This document shows positions 19,536 through 29,812 of a DNA stretch of 64,000 nt, in pieces (position 1 is the first letter of the stretch; each line of letters opens with the position of its first letter). The notes under the pieces are model-generated. The model was not told the origin of the DNA. It saw only the letters and a list, made by a program, of their open reading frames with translations, and made no database searches. The position numbers and the translations under genes were made by a program. Source of the stretch: Paraglaciecola polaris LMG 21857. GTDB taxonomy: Bacteria; Pseudomonadota; Gammaproteobacteria; Enterobacterales; Alteromonadaceae. The DNA lies in the NCBI RefSeq assembly GCF_000315055.1, contig NZ_BAER01000038.1, forward strand, positions 28,757 to 92,756, read 5' to 3'.

Positions 19536-19629
19536 ATGTTGCCCCTAAGTTATTAATTCTTTATTGTTATCGCACTTTATCAAATTATTGCAATTGGTTG
19601 GAAGAAACAATGTCAAAGCAGATCCCTTT

Positions 19630-20598
19630 ATGAGTGAACTCTATCCGGCAATTAAACCATTTTTTAGTGAGATGTTAGCGGTAAGTGATGGTCACTCACT
19701 ATATCTAGAGCAAAGTGGTAATCCTAAAGGGATACCTGTGCTATTTCTACACGGCGGGCCAGGAGCGGGACTTTTCGCCAATTATCGACGATTTTTTGAT
19801 CCGCAAAAATATTGGATCATTGGTTTTGACCAAAGAGGCAGTGGTCAGTCGACACCATTTGGCAGTGTTGAGCATAATACCACTGAGAATTTATTGAACG
19901 ATATCAGCCAAATAAGAGAGTACTTGGGGGTTCAGCAGTGGGTGTTGTTTGGTGGTTCCTGGGGCGCTACCTTGGCTCTACTCGCGGCAATAGCGCGACC
20001 TGAAAGCGTAAAAGGACTGGTGTTAAGAGGAAGTTTCTTGGCACGGGCGGAAGATTTCGCTTGGTATCTAGATGAAAAAGGTGGGGCAGCGCAGTTATTT
20101 CCTGATTATTATCAGGAATTTGTGTATCCCGTGCAAGATGCTTTGGCTACCAGCACCCTAGTGGATGCGTATTATGCTTTATTTACCGGCAGTGATGAAA
20201 TTCACAAAATGGCGGCAATTAAAGCCTGGTGTTTATGGGAAGCACGCATCAGTCGTTTACATTGTAAAATGCGCGAAGATGATTTACTGCCTGATGTACA
20301 CAGAGGAATTAGTTTAGCGAAATTGGAATGCCATTATATTAAGCATCAGTGTTTTATCGAACCTAATTATATATTAGACAACATCTCTAAAATCCAGCAT
20401 ATCCCAGCCACTATTATTCATGGTCGTTACGACTGTGTATGTAAAATACAAGGGGCATTTGCGCTGAATCAACATTGGCCCGCCAGTCAGTTAACCATAG
20501 TGCCCGAGTCTGGTCACAGTGCAAACGAGCCTAAAATAAGCGCAGCATTATGTTTAGCAGCGACCGCTATGGCTGATTTCATTAAGGAGAATAAATGA
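19630..20598 (+). CDS. pip: proline iminopeptidase
   Basis: Alpha/beta-hydrolase of peptidase family S33 that removes N-terminal proline. It has 322 aa from the ATG at 19630 ([11 protein letters not shown]), which aligns with the start of characterised Pip proteins. A TTG 66 bases upstream would add a leader not seen in the family. HGGPGAG is the oxyanion region, GGSWG carries the nucleophilic serine, GRYDCVC the aspartate and ESGHSANEP the histidine. The stop overlaps the dtd start (ATGA), giving a coupled pair. Confidence 0.92.
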   Translation: MSELYPAIKPFFSEMLAVSDGHSLYLEQSGNPKGIPVLFLHGGPGAGLFANYRRFFDPQKYWIIGFDQRGSGQSTPFGSVEHNTTENLLNDISQIREYLGVQQWVLFGGSWGATLALLAAIARPESVKGLVLRGSFLARAEDFAWYLDEKGGAAQLFPDYYQEFVYPVQDALATSTLVDAYYALFTGSDEIHKMAAIKAWCLWEARISRLHCKMREDDLLPDVHRGISLAKLECHYIKHQCFIEPNYILDNISKIQHIPATIIHGRYDCVCKIQGAFALNQHWPASQLTIVPESGHSANEPKISAALCLAATAMADFIKENK

Positions 20599-21032
20599 TA
20601 GGTCTGTTACAGCGGGTTAGTGAGGCCAAGGTAACGGTCGATGGCGATATAACAGGACAAATCGATAAGGGGATCCTCTTGCTGCTTGGTGTGGAAAAAG
20701 ATGACGATGAAGCTAAAGCTAAAAAGTTGTTCGAGCGGGTGCTGAATTATCGTATTTTTAGTGATCAGGGCGGTAAAATGAGCCTCAACCTACAGCAAGT
20801 GGGTGGGGAATTACTGGTGATCTCACAGTTCACTTTGGTGGCACAAACGAATAAAGGTAATCGACCGGGCTTTTCCCAAGGCGCCTCTCCACAGCTAGGG
20901 GAGTCACTTTATAACTACTTTGTGAAATTAGGTGAGCGTAGCGAAGTATCCTGTCAAACTGGGATATTTGGTGCAAATATGCAAGTTAGCTTAGTAAACG
21001 ACGGTCCAGTTACTTTCAGTTTGCAGGTGTAG
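20595..21032 (+). CDS. dtd: D-aminoacyl-tRNA deacylase
   Basis: Cytoplasmic proofreading enzyme that hydrolyses D-aminoacyl-tRNA. It has 145 aa, the normal length. The two family motifs are SQFTLVA (about residue 77) and the C-terminal NDGPVTF cis-Gly-Pro loop that excludes L-amino acids, with NRPGFSQGA between them. It overlaps pip by four bases. Confidence 0.97.
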   Translation: MIGLLQRVSEAKVTVDGDITGQIDKGILLLLGVEKDDDEAKAKKLFERVLNYRIFSDQGGKMSLNLQQVGGELLVISQFTLVAQTNKGNRPGFSQGASPQLGESLYNYFVKLGERSEVSCQTGIFGANMQVSLVNDGPVTFSLQV

Positions 21033-21127
21033 TTTGCTCAATAGCCACGAATGATATTTAATGGTGTGCTGGCTGATTAAACATAGCCACAGGTTATCGA
21101 TATTTCCACAAGGATAAATGCATCGTA

Positions 21128-22054
21128 ATGTATAAAATTGAAACCCCCGAATCCGAAGTAGATTTCGACGCTTATTTTGAGTTTCGCTGGCAAATGCTGC
21201 GCAAGCCTTGGAACTATCCGCAAGGATCAGAAAAAGATGAGTACGAGCAGGTTAGTGAGCATCGTATGATCCGCAACAATAAAGGCGAAGTGATTGCTAT
21301 TGGTCGGGTTCATATGAACAACGCTGAAGAGGCTCAAATTCGTCATATTGCCGTTGCCAATGAAGCCCAGGGCCGTGGCTTAGCTAAAATGGTTATGTCA
21401 TCCCTTGAAGCCGTCGCTCGGCAAGAAGGGGCCGTGCGAATAGTCACCAACAGTCGTGAGTTATCCACCCCTTTTTTTAAAAGCTGCGGATTTGAAGTAG
21501 AGAGAGAAGCGTCAGCTGAACTCGGTAAGCTTAAGCGCCAGCAGATGGTTAAGCGTTTGCTGGATCACAATACCATTCTATTACATCCCAAATGGTGTAA
21601 GGAGCTACAGGATACGTGGCATGACACTATTCCAATTAGTGAGCAAATGGGTATAAAGCTTCACCAGTATTCGGGCAAAACCCTAGAAAATCGTGCATCG
21701 TTGAACAAAAATATAAATTTACACGGCACCATGTTCGCCGGCAGTATCTTTTCACTTGCGACGTTAACGGGCTGGGGAATGATTTTTTTACAGCTCAAAG
21801 AAAAGAATTTAATGGGGGAAATCGTATTGGGGGATGGCAACATTCATTACCATAAGCCGATTACCATGCAACCTAGAGCCTTGTGTCATATCGAAAGCTT
21901 AAACGGGAAATTTGATGTGCTGTCCAAAGGTAAAAAATGTCAAATTAAGCTTCACGTAGATATTTTAGATGGTGATACAGCCGTGGCTGAATTTAGCGGT
22001 GTATATTGGATCCTGCCGCCCGAGCCTGAAGTGCAAACGGACAACGAGTCATAA
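21128..22054 (+). CDS. YiiD-type GNAT acetyltransferase-hotdog thioesterase fusion
   Basis: A 308-aa two-domain protein. Residues 1-145 are a GNAT N-acetyltransferase domain; IRHIAVANEAQGRGLAKMVM contains the acetyl-CoA P-loop (QGRGLA). Residues about 160-300 are the YiiD C-terminal hotdog thioesterase-like domain (NLHGTMFAGSIFSLATLTGW). The same fusion occurs in E. coli YiiD (FabY), tied by others to initiation of fatty-acid synthesis. A role here in acyl-CoA or acyl-ACP metabolism is inferred from that family. Confidence 0.88.
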   Translation: MYKIETPESEVDFDAYFEFRWQMLRKPWNYPQGSEKDEYEQVSEHRMIRNNKGEVIAIGRVHMNNAEEAQIRHIAVANEAQGRGLAKMVMSSLEAVARQEGAVRIVTNSRELSTPFFKSCGFEVEREASAELGKLKRQQMVKRLLDHNTILLHPKWCKELQDTWHDTIPISEQMGIKLHQYSGKTLENRASLNKNINLHGTMFAGSIFSLATLTGWGMIFLQLKEKNLMGEIVLGDGNIHYHKPITMQPRALCHIESLNGKFDVLSKGKKCQIKLHVDILDGDTAVAEFSGVYWILPPEPEVQTDNES

Positions 22055-22107
22055 GTCACTGAAGCTTGTATTACTAAGTATTACTATCTCAGCAAATTTA
22101 AGACAAT

Positions 22108-22136
22108 AAAAAAGCGCGTTATAAACGCGCTTTTTT
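22108..22136. terminator. bidirectional Rho-independent terminator
   Basis: A 13-bp perfect stem, A6-GCGCGTT pairing with AACGCGC-T6, with a three-base loop. It lies between the convergent yiiD-like gene and rpoH and can terminate both. Confidence 0.95.
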
Positions 22137-22153
22137 GTGCTTAAGTTACTGAG

Positions 22154-23005
22154 TTACACCATGGCACTCTGTAATTTTTTCATAGCGTTCTTTTCAATTT
22201 GACGAACACGCTCAGCGGAAACTTGATATTTGTCCGCTAGGTCTTGCAGTGTTGTCTTGTCGTCGCTTAACCAACGCGTCTGAATAATGTGCTGGCTGCG
22301 CTCATCAAGTGTTTTGATCGCGGAATACAGTTTTTGTGATGCAATGGCATCCCAATCGGCATTCACTACGTCAGTTTCAACGCTAGGGCTTTTATCTTCT
22401 AAGAACTGCACAGGGGCAAAACTGCCGCTTTCATCGTCATCAGCAGAAAGATCAAATGCCTGATCGTGGCTACTCATGCGGGCTTCCATCTGCAGTACTT
22501 CTTTCTCGCTCACTCCTAGATCGCTCGCTACTTTCTGCACTTCTGCATGGGTAAACCAGCCTAGACGCTTTTTATTTTTACGTAGATTAAAGAAAAGCTT
22601 ACGTTGCGCTTTGGTCGTCGCAACTTTCACTATGCGCCAATTACGCAGCACAAATTCGTGAATTTCGGCTTTTATCCAATGTACTGCAAAAGACACCAAT
22701 CTAACGCCGACAGTAGGGTCGAAGCGTCTTACTGCCTTCATTAAGCCGATGTTACCTTCTTGAATTAAGTCTGCTTGAGGTAGGCCATAACCAGAATAAG
22801 ATTTAGCAATATGCACAACGAAACGTAGGTGCGACATGATTAGCTTTCTTGCAGCCAATAGATCGTCGTCCTGTTGTAAACGTTCTGCTAGACCTCGTTC
22901 TTCCTCGGCGCTGAGCATATTAATGCTACTAACAGCCTGAACATAAGTTTCAATGCTACCGGTCTGTGGAACGGTTAATGTTAATGCGCGCATATCTGTT
23001 GTCAT
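22154..23005 (-). CDS. rpoH: RNA polymerase sigma-32 factor (heat shock)
   Basis: Alternative sigma factor for the heat-shock regulon. From the ATG at 23005 ([10 protein letters not shown]) it has 283 aa, like E. coli RpoH (284). GAGG lies five bases upstream, and the 17-codon upstream extension is not conserved. Region 2 contains [18 protein letters not shown] and region 4 [17 protein letters not shown]. The RpoH-specific box [15 protein letters not shown] sits near residue 134. In E. coli rpoH follows ftsX; here an EAL-HDOD gene on the other strand separates them. Confidence 0.97.
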   Translation of the reverse strand: MTTDMRALTLTVPQTGSIETYVQAVSSINMLSAEEERGLAERLQQDDDLLAARKLIMSHLRFVVHIAKSYSGYGLPQADLIQEGNIGLMKAVRRFDPTVGVRLVSFAVHWIKAEIHEFVLRNWRIVKVATTKAQRKLFFNLRKNKKRLGWFTHAEVQKVASDLGVSEKEVLQMEARMSSHDQAFDLSADDDESGSFAPVQFLEDKSPSVETDVVNADWDAIASQKLYSAIKTLDERSQHIIQTRWLSDDKTTLQDLADKYQVSAERVRQIEKNAMKKLQSAMV

Positions 23006-23533
23006 AATCACCTCGTGTAACAATGTGTTCCGGGATCTATGCAATGACTTTGCCATCCAAGAACCGCTTTGAGTTAAGCTCGCTGTAGTAGACCACCCAA
23101 ATGCGAAAAAATTTCATGTAGCAGCTGATATATTGGTGCGATAATATAAAAAATAAGATTTAGTTGATCAAGATCAATTGAAACGTTATTAGAGCGCTAC
23201 TTGGTGTTGTTCGAATACCATGAACAATCAATGAAGTCACCATAATAACAGATGTTACTGTACGCAAGAACTATCTTAGTAATATTAATATTCTATTACA
23301 TATGAACGCACTTCCATAACGTTTGGCTGCTGGAATTGATCATTTTTGTTTTAATGGTGTAAAAACAACAATTTGTCTTATTTACAAAGTTTAAATGAGT
23401 CTGTTAATCTGAACTTGATTAAAAATTCGGCGGGAGGGTACTTTAGGTATCGCATCAGGTCCGTATTCGCTACCCATGCGTTATGTCTTAGTTAGGCCTA
23501 ATAGTTTAATAAAATGATTTCAAAGGGATGTAA
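23006..23533. other. AT-rich divergent promoter region of rpoH and the EAL-HDOD gene
   Basis: About 530 bases with no credible open frame. It must carry the promoters of rpoH (minus) and the EAL-HDOD gene (plus). rpoH control regions in related bacteria are long and have several promoters, which would explain the length. No individual promoter is assigned here. Confidence 0.5.
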
Positions 23534-24775
23534 ATGTTCGCCTTTATTGCTCGTCAGCCTATATTAGATCGTCAAAGAGATGTGTTTGCCTACGAATTGC
23601 TTTTTCGAGATGGTAAGAACAATTGCTTTCCGGACACGGTGAGAGATGAACGTACGGAGAAACTGATTGCTAAGCACTACCTTACGCTGGGCTTAGATGA
23701 TATCTCCTGTAATAAAAAGTCGTTTATTAATTTTCAAAAAGAAACACTAGTGAATGGGCTTCCCTCGGTTTTAGACCCAGCAAACGTGGTGGTTGAATTA
23801 TCCGATGCATTATTACCCCACGATACCCTGCTGGACGTGTGCCGTCAGGTTAAAGATACCGGGTTTACCATCGCATTGGATGATCATAATCTAGATCCTA
23901 AGTGGAATGAATATCTGCCTTATGTGGATATTGTCAAAGTTAACGTGATGCAAAGTGACTATGACGGTGTGGCCAAAAGCATGCCTAGATTACTCGATTC
24001 CAACGTCAAACTTGTGGCTGAAAAAATCGACACTCAGCAAGATTTTGAAATTTACCTAGATATGGGGTTTGACTACTTCCAAGGATATTTCTTTGCTAAA
24101 CCTGAAGCGATAAAGCAACAAAACCTGCCCACGTCACAATTGACTTTAGTCGAATTAATGGGGGTTAGCTCTAGTGAAACCTTCGATATCGAGCGGGTCA
24201 ATTCTGTTATAGAGCATGACGTCGGTTTGTCGTACATGCTGTTGCGTTTTGTGAACAACCCTATGGTGAATAAGCGCTATAAAATAACCTCACTGCGTCA
24301 CGCTATTACCTACATGGGTGAGGTGGAGTTGAAGAAGTTTGTCGCTTTATTGGCATTGGCAAATTTAAATGACAACAAACCTATCGAGTTACTGCATTTG
24401 TCCCTTGTTCGGGCTAAGTTCTGTGATTTGGTCGCCCATGAAGCTAAGAAGGGTGACAACCCGCCTGTTGGCTTTTTGGTGGGGTTGTTCTCTTTATTAG
24501 ATGCCATACTCGATCAGAATATGGATACTTTACTCAATCAGTTACCTATTGATGACGAAGTGAAGTTTGCCCTAAGTGGGGGGCAGAATGATTTGTCTAT
24601 CTATTTAGTGCTAGCGAGAGCGTTTGAAAGTGCGAACTGGTTGAAAGTGATCCGTATCGCAGGGCTACTCAAGATTGACCAAAAACGCCTGCACAGTATG
24701 TTTAATCAAGCGATTGTTTGGGGTAACGGCTTACGGCAGTCCGTATCTCCTCATTTCCCGGAAACGAAGGCTTAA
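23534..24775 (+). CDS. EAL-HDOD (YuxH-type) signalling protein
   Basis: A 413-aa protein with an N-terminal EAL-like domain (about 1-200) and a C-terminal HDOD domain (about 205-395). In the EAL part the ELLFR, NFQ, DD (in LDDHN), KVN lysine and QGY elements remain, but ITE is reduced to VELSD. YuxH-type proteins are usually considered poor or inactive phosphodiesterases that act as c-di-GMP-responsive adaptors. It stands between rpoH and ftsX in opposite orientation. Its start follows AAAGGGA. Confidence 0.88.
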   Translation: MFAFIARQPILDRQRDVFAYELLFRDGKNNCFPDTVRDERTEKLIAKHYLTLGLDDISCNKKSFINFQKETLVNGLPSVLDPANVVVELSDALLPHDTLLDVCRQVKDTGFTIALDDHNLDPKWNEYLPYVDIVKVNVMQSDYDGVAKSMPRLLDSNVKLVAEKIDTQQDFEIYLDMGFDYFQGYFFAKPEAIKQQNLPTSQLTLVELMGVSSSETFDIERVNSVIEHDVGLSYMLLRFVNNPMVNKRYKITSLRHAITYMGEVELKKFVALLALANLNDNKPIELLHLSLVRAKFCDLVAHEAKKGDNPPVGFLVGLFSLLDAILDQNMDTLLNQLPIDDEVKFALSGGQNDLSIYLVLARAFESANWLKVIRIAGLLKIDQKRLHSMFNQAIVWGNGLRQSVSPHFPETKA

Positions 24776-24829
24776 GCACTGGAATAAATAAAATAAGGGG
24801 GATGATAGTCGGTAATATAGAACCTTAAC

Positions 24830-25810
24830 TTATTTAGGCTCTATAGCGCTCACATGACGTTTTACGGATATTATCGAACCGGTTAACCCTAATAGCACTG
24901 AGGTAGACAGCATGATCAATAAAGTGCTGAAATCCACACCGGTTAAATTAAACTGTTTCTGGTATAACTCACTTACTGCTGTCACGCTGGCGCTCATCCA
25001 CCACAACAGACAAATAACAGTAAACCATGCGAGTAAGCCACCGAGTAGGCCGTACCAAAATCCTGTATACATGAAGGGTCGTTGAATAAAGGCATCGGTC
25101 GCGCCAACCAGCTTCATCACCAAAATTTCGTCTTTTTTGCTTAAAATATTTAAACGTATTGTGTTTCCAATAATCAAAACAACGGCTAAAAATAACAGCA
25201 ATGCAATAATAGTTACCAGCTCTTTGGCGACGGTAAGCATGGCGTCTAAGCGCTTTAACCATTCAACATCTAGTTTGCCGATATCCACTTCCCGCTCTTT
25301 TTGCAATTTTTCCAACAGCATACGCGCGGCAGTCGGTCCAGAATGTTGCTCTGTCGGTGACACTAGCACCACAGGAGGTAGGGGGTTTTTATCGAGATAA
25401 GCGATTGCATCACCGAACCCTGAAAGTGCTTTAAATTCATCTAGGGCGTCATCTGCCGGGATATAGGTGACTTTACCTACTTCTGGCCAAGCGTTAATGC
25501 GGGTCAGTAGTTGGTCAATATGTTGCTTTGAGGTTTCTGATTTTAAAAACAAAGAAATTTCTGATGCCTGATCCCAGCCTGCGCTCACCTGCTCGACGTT
25601 TTTGACCAAAATATACAAAGTGCTTGGCAAGGTGATGCTTAATCCCAGCACACCTATGGTCATAAGAGAAGCCGCGCCAGCGCGCCACATTTCCCCTAAG
25701 CTGCCAAGTGATTGACGTAAATGGCTGAGGAAAAACATTTGAATACGCTGCACAATCGATATTTGACTAAGCTTTGCGCCCTGAGCCCGCCCTTTAAATA
25801 ATAAACTCAT
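24830..25810 (-). CDS. ftsX: cell division ABC transporter subunit FtsX
   Basis: Inner-membrane partner of FtsE. The FtsEX complex activates cell-wall amidases at the septum. It has 326 aa with four membrane segments: one at about residues 45-70, then a periplasmic domain (about 75-195), then three from about 205 onward. KLVGATDAFIQRPF is a conserved FtsX block. Fifty-four bases separate it from ftsE upstream, a larger gap than the overlap seen in E. coli, but both belong to one transcription unit. Confidence 0.96.
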   Translation of the reverse strand: MSLLFKGRAQGAKLSQISIVQRIQMFFLSHLRQSLGSLGEMWRAGAASLMTIGVLGLSITLPSTLYILVKNVEQVSAGWDQASEISLFLKSETSKQHIDQLLTRINAWPEVGKVTYIPADDALDEFKALSGFGDAIAYLDKNPLPPVVLVSPTEQHSGPTAARMLLEKLQKEREVDIGKLDVEWLKRLDAMLTVAKELVTIIALLLFLAVVLIIGNTIRLNILSKKDEILVMKLVGATDAFIQRPFMYTGFWYGLLGGLLAWFTVICLLWWMSASVTAVSELYQKQFNLTGVDFSTLLIMLSTSVLLGLTGSIISVKRHVSAIEPK

Positions 25811-25864
25811 TCTGCAACCTCACTTATGAATGTTGACCGAGGCCATCGATATCTCATTAATTGT

Positions 25865-26539
25865 TTAAAAGTCTTGGGAAAGACCATCGGTGATCATTTG
25901 TCCGCTTTTCAGGGTTAGCGTACGGTACTTCATGCGTGCGATTAACCCTAAGTCATGGGTGGCAATAAATACCGATACACCGGCCTGATTAAAATCTTCG
26001 AACAGGCGAATGATTTCCATAGACAACTTGGGGTCCAAATTACCTGTTGGCTCATCTGCTAGCAGTAATGGGGGTTTGTTAACGACTGCCCGAGCAATCC
26101 CTACCCGCTGTTGTTCACCGCCGGACAGCATAATCGGTAAATTCTTAACTTTGTCGCGTAGGCCTACCATCTCAAGCGCAGCGTGCACACGTTTACTGGT
26201 TTCTTTATGTGAATAGCCTTCGATAATCAAGGGTAAGGCTACATTGTCGAATACGCTTTTATCCATCAATAACTGGTGGCTTTGAAATATCATGCCTATG
26301 TCTCGGCGGATATAGGCTATCTGTCGACGGCTAATTTCATTTAAATCATGACCATTAATCAATACCTGACCAACAGTGGGACGTTCCATTAAGCTGATTA
26401 ATTTCAGCAAAGTACTCTTTCCGGCACCAGAATGTCCGGTTAAAAAGGCCATTTCACCCGGCTCGATATGAAAATCGACTTTGCGTAACGCCTGTTGCCC
26501 GCCGGGATATGTCTTGCTTACTTGCTGAAACTTAATCAT
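25865..26539 (-). CDS. ftsE: cell division ATP-binding protein FtsE
   Basis: ABC-type ATPase that pairs with FtsX. It has 224 aa. Walker A is [10 protein letters not shown] (about 36-45), the signature is [14 protein letters not shown] (about 137-150), Walker B is [12 protein letters not shown] (about 156-167), and the switch histidine is in IATHD. It is seven bases downstream of ftsY and upstream of ftsX. Confidence 0.97.
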   Translation of the reverse strand: MIKFQQVSKTYPGGQQALRKVDFHIEPGEMAFLTGHSGAGKSTLLKLISLMERPTVGQVLINGHDLNEISRRQIAYIRRDIGMIFQSHQLLMDKSVFDNVALPLIIEGYSHKETSKRVHAALEMVGLRDKVKNLPIMLSGGEQQRVGIARAVVNKPPLLLADEPTGNLDPKLSMEIIRLFEDFNQAGVSVFIATHDLGLIARMKYRTLTLKSGQMITDGLSQDF

Positions 26540-26546
26540 AGAATAG

Positions 26547-27935
26547 TTATTCGTTTAACAGGTGGTTGTCTGACGAACGATCATCGGCGGTGACGTTTTC
26601 AGCGAATAACGCATCGACAAATTCTTCGCTAGAAAACGGACGTAGATCATCAATTCCTTCACCGACACCTATGTAACGAATAGGAATTTTAAACTGATCT
26701 GCCAAGGCAAAAATGACGCCGCCTTTTGCGGTTCCATCAAGTTTTGTTAACGTAATACCGGTGAGGCCTACAGCTTGATTAAACAACCTAGTTTGGCTGA
26801 CTGCGTTTTGGCCAGTTGCGGCATCTAGCGTCAACATTATTTCATGGGGAGCGGCTGGATTAATTTTACGCATCACTCGAACGACTTTTTTGAGTTCTTC
26901 CATTAAATGTTCTTTGTTCTGCAGGCGACCAGCTGTATCGGCAATAAGCACATCGACGTTACGTGCCTTAGCTGATTCTAAAGCATCGTAGATGACCGAA
27001 GCACTGTCGGAGCCAGTTTTCTGGGCTATGACTGGAATGTTATTACGCTCACCCCATACTTGCAGTTGCTCTACGGCTGCAGCTCTAAAAGTGTCACCGG
27101 CAGCAAGCATGACTTTTTTACCTTGAGCCTGAAATTGCTTGGCCATTTTACCTATGGTGGTGGTTTTACCGACGCCATTTACCCCTACCATTAGGATGAC
27201 AAAGGGGCCACTTTCACTTTTCGGCTCAAGCGGTTGGCTAACCTCTTGCAAAATGCTGCTCATTTGTTGTTTAAGCAACTGGTATAATGCATAGCCATCT
27301 TTAAGTTGATTGCGTTTGGCGCTGTCAGTCAACTTGGTGATGATTTTGCTGGTGGTATCAATGCCCACGTCAGCAACGAGTAGTTGGGTTTCTAATTCTT
27401 CAAATAATTCATCATCAATGGCTTTGCCACGAAATAAGCTAACGAAACCACTGCCCAAGTTTTCTTTGGTTCGAGACAGGCTTTGCTTCAATTTAGCAAA
27501 TAAGCCTATTTTCGCCGGTTTCTCTTGTGCTTTTAACGGCTCAGGCTGAGTCTCTTCTTCAATGACCGTGGCCGGTGAGTCATCAATGACCACAGGTACT
27601 TGAACATCAGGCGTCGCGTTAACCGCCGGTGTTTTTTCAGCGTCGCTAGTCAGGAGGGAAACACTATCTTCAGGGTCTATGCTTTGCACATCAACAACTT
27701 TGCCTTCGTCTAGTGTTACTTCTACCTCTGTTGGTTGAGTTACGGTTGATGACGTGTCGACCTCAGTTGCAACCACTACTTGGTCGGAGGCATGCTGGTT
27801 GTTTTCCTGCCGCTCAGCTTCTTGGACAGGGTCCTGTTGTGACTCTGCTTGGACGGCTTCTGGTGTGCTCTTTGGGGTATCTTGTGGCTCTGACTTGGGC
27901 TTGTCTTTTTTGAGCCAACCGAAAAACTTGGACAT
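26547..27935 (-). CDS. ftsY: signal recognition particle receptor FtsY
   Basis: SRP GTPase at the inner membrane that docks ribosome-SRP complexes. From the ATG at 27935 (MSKFFGWLKKDK) it has 462 aa. A basic N-terminal amphipathic stretch and an acidic, Glu/Asp/Thr/Val-rich linker (about 15-150) precede the NG domain. GVNGVGKTTTIGKMA, DTFRAAAVEQL, DTAGR and TKLDGTAKGG are the GTPase motifs. An upstream in-frame start would add 15 non-conserved residues. It is the first gene of ftsY-ftsE-ftsX and divergent from rsmD. Confidence 0.97.
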   Translation of the reverse strand: MSKFFGWLKKDKPKSEPQDTPKSTPEAVQAESQQDPVQEAERQENNQHASDQVVVATEVDTSSTVTQPTEVEVTLDEGKVVDVQSIDPEDSVSLLTSDAEKTPAVNATPDVQVPVVIDDSPATVIEEETQPEPLKAQEKPAKIGLFAKLKQSLSRTKENLGSGFVSLFRGKAIDDELFEELETQLLVADVGIDTTSKIITKLTDSAKRNQLKDGYALYQLLKQQMSSILQEVSQPLEPKSESGPFVILMVGVNGVGKTTTIGKMAKQFQAQGKKVMLAAGDTFRAAAVEQLQVWGERNNIPVIAQKTGSDSASVIYDALESAKARNVDVLIADTAGRLQNKEHLMEELKKVVRVMRKINPAAPHEIMLTLDAATGQNAVSQTRLFNQAVGLTGITLTKLDGTAKGGVIFALADQFKIPIRYIGVGEGIDDLRPFSSEEFVDALFAENVTADDRSSDNHLLNE

Positions 27936-28019
27936 ATTGACTAGAAATCCTTGGAAAATCGTTAAGTTAATTGAGTACACTTACGTATGTTTGCAGCAAT
28001 CATAACATTCCTACTATAA

Positions 28020-28605
28020 ATGAAGCGAGACGTAAAAAAGACTCAAGCCGCCAATGGCGCAATTCGTATTATCAGCGGCCAATGGCGTGGGCGAAAATTA
28101 CCCGTGATGGATGTCCAAGGACTGCGGCCCACAACGGATCGTAACAAAGAAACTTTATTTAACTGGCTAATGCCATATACCCAAAACAGTCGGTGTTTAG
28201 ATGCGTTCGCGGGAAGTGGTGGTTTAGGTTTTGAAGCTTTATCTCGCTACGCCAAGCATGTCACCTTTATAGAGCTGGATAAAAAAAGTCGCAGCTAATT
28301 TACGGCAAAATCTGGCTAACTTAAAGGCGCCCCAGGAAAGTGCTGAAGTGATTTGCGCAGACACATTAGGCTATTTGATGCAACTGCAACACTCATTCGA
28401 GCTGATTTTTCTTGATCCCCCGTTTCATAAGAATCTACTACCTGGGGCAATCGATAAAATTCAACAACAGGGTTTGTTGGCTGAAAACGGTTTGGTGTAT
28501 ATCGAATGCGAAACAGCCAATGCACAATATGCCGTGCCATTACATTGGCGGTTACTAAAAGAAAATCAAAGCAGCCAAGTCACAGCACGGTTATACCAAG
28601 GGTAG
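28020..28605 (+). pseudogene. rsmD: 16S rRNA m2G966 methyltransferase RsmD, frameshifted by one extra A
   Basis: The RsmD sequence is split over two frames. Frame one encodes the N-terminal part with GRKLPV, RPTTDRNKETLFNWL and the SAM motif LDAFAGSGGLGFEAL, then runs into a stop at 28298. The rest (CADTLGYLMQ, IFLDPPFHKNLL, LYQG) continues in the next frame to 28605. The break is at a run of seven A at 28281-28287. With six A the frames join as ELDKKVAANLRQNL, which fits the family. RsmD normally methylates G966 of 16S rRNA. This may be a real mutation, a sequencing or assembly error, or slippage on the A run. Confidence 0.9.
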
Positions 28606-28608
28606 GCA

Positions 28609-29199
28609 TTAAGACGCAATATCAATGCCGATATTGCTCATGCCTTCACCAATAGCGATTTCTTTTAATGCCTTACAGGTCTCGCCATTTTTTGGACTGT
28701 TTGCTAATAAGGTCAGTAATTCCTGCTGAATTTCTATTTCCCATTGCATGAGTGGGTGCTGCTTAATTTCTTCATCACTTATTTCTACGTCAGAGGTCGC
28801 TTCAATGAAGGCTTCAACTGTGCCTTGGGCTAACTTACTGACTACAACCGCGCCTTGTAAGTCTTCTTCCATTAATAACAAGATAATCGCCGACATCGAC
28901 ATCGCGGTATCTATGGCTGGGTAAACGCCAATCGTGTCAAAATCATTTGGGTCGGGCACAGATGCTTCGACTTTTTCAAGCTGTGCGGCAAGATTAATTT
29001 TGGTTTTTGGGTGAGCAAGCCACTCCCATATGATATTCAAGCTATTGCGATATGGACTCGGATCAGCGAATTCTGTTGCTTCACAAAACAGCTGATAGTT
29101 AGGTAACATTCTTTCTAATAATGCTGCCGAAAAGGCCACTGCTGGCCAAGATTCTAATTCTCTAACTTGCTGAAAAATAGTTAGTTTATTGTCTTTCAT
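28609..29199 (-). CDS. DUF416 (YjaG) family protein
   Basis: A 196-aa soluble, mostly helical acidic protein that matches the DUF416/YjaG family. FQQVRELESWPAVAFSAALL at the N-terminus and AIDTAMSMSAII near residue 100 are the family blocks. The function is unknown. It is convergent with rsmD; the two stop codons are only a few bases apart, so no terminator separates them. Confidence 0.88.
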   Translation of the reverse strand: MKDNKLTIFQQVRELESWPAVAFSAALLERMLPNYQLFCEATEFADPSPYRNSLNIIWEWLAHPKTKINLAAQLEKVEASVPDPNDFDTIGVYPAIDTAMSMSAIILLLMEEDLQGAVVVSKLAQGTVEAFIEATSDVEISDEEIKQHPLMQWEIEIQQELLTLLANSPKNGETCKALKEIAIGEGMSNIGIDIAS

Positions 29200-29221
29200 T
29201 TTTGCCTCATTGTTTCGCAGT

Positions 29222-29812
29222 CTAAACTAGCGAATAAAATTGTCCGATGCCATCTAACAGCATTTGAATTGAAATCATGATTAGGATCATACCCATTAAA
29301 CGCTCGATGGCGATGAGTCCCCGTTCGCCAAGTACGCGATGAAATAAATTGGAAAACATTAAAATAACCGCAGTCACAAACCAAGCTGCGAGTAGCGCAA
29401 GCGACCAATCAAGCATGCGACTATGATCCTGATTGGCTAATAATATTAACGCCGCGAGAATAGATGGTCCCGCAATCATAGGAATGGCCAAGGGCACAAT
29501 AAAAGGTTCTTCTCCGGCGGGTAGACCGGTAACACCGCCGGGTTGAGGGAAAATCATTTTAAGAGCAATTAAAAATAGAATGATGCCGCCAGCAATACTG
29601 ACCGTTTCTTGTTTCACACTCAGAAAGTCTAAGACCGCTTGACCGCTAAACAAGAAGCCCATCATGATCAGCAGCGAAAATATTAATTCACGGATTAGAA
29701 CGATGCGCCGACGCTTCGGCTCAATGCTTTTCAAAACGGACATGAATACAGGCAAGTTACCTAGGGGATCCATGATCAAAAATAATGTAATGGCCGCTGA
29801 CCAAGTATCCAT
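29222..29812 (-). CDS. MarC/YhgN family integral membrane protein
   Basis: A 196-aa inner-membrane protein of the MarC family, YhgN branch, with six predicted helices. LFLIMDPLGNLPVFMSVLK at the N-terminus and the FIVPLAIPMIAGPS block near residue 100 are characteristic. The ATG at 29812 (MDTWSAAI) is taken as start because it aligns with YhgN; an upstream frame extension of 24 residues is not conserved. The transported substrate is unknown; the family was once proposed to transport amino acids. It starts just upstream of the DUF416 gene on the same strand. Confidence 0.88.
   Translation of the reverse strand: MDTWSAAITLFLIMDPLGNLPVFMSVLKSIEPKRRRIVLIRELIFSLLIMMGFLFSGQAVLDFLSVKQETVSIAGGIILFLIALKMIFPQPGGVTGLPAGEEPFIVPLAIPMIAGPSILAALILLANQDHSRMLDWSLALLAAWFVTAVILMFSNLFHRVLGERGLIAIERLMGMILIMISIQMLLDGIGQFYSLV

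Noticed and set aside
28281..28298. Programmed frameshifting in rsmD
   Set aside because: Seven A can slip, but no stimulatory element is evident and rsmD is not known to use recoding. A simple indel or base-call error is more likely.
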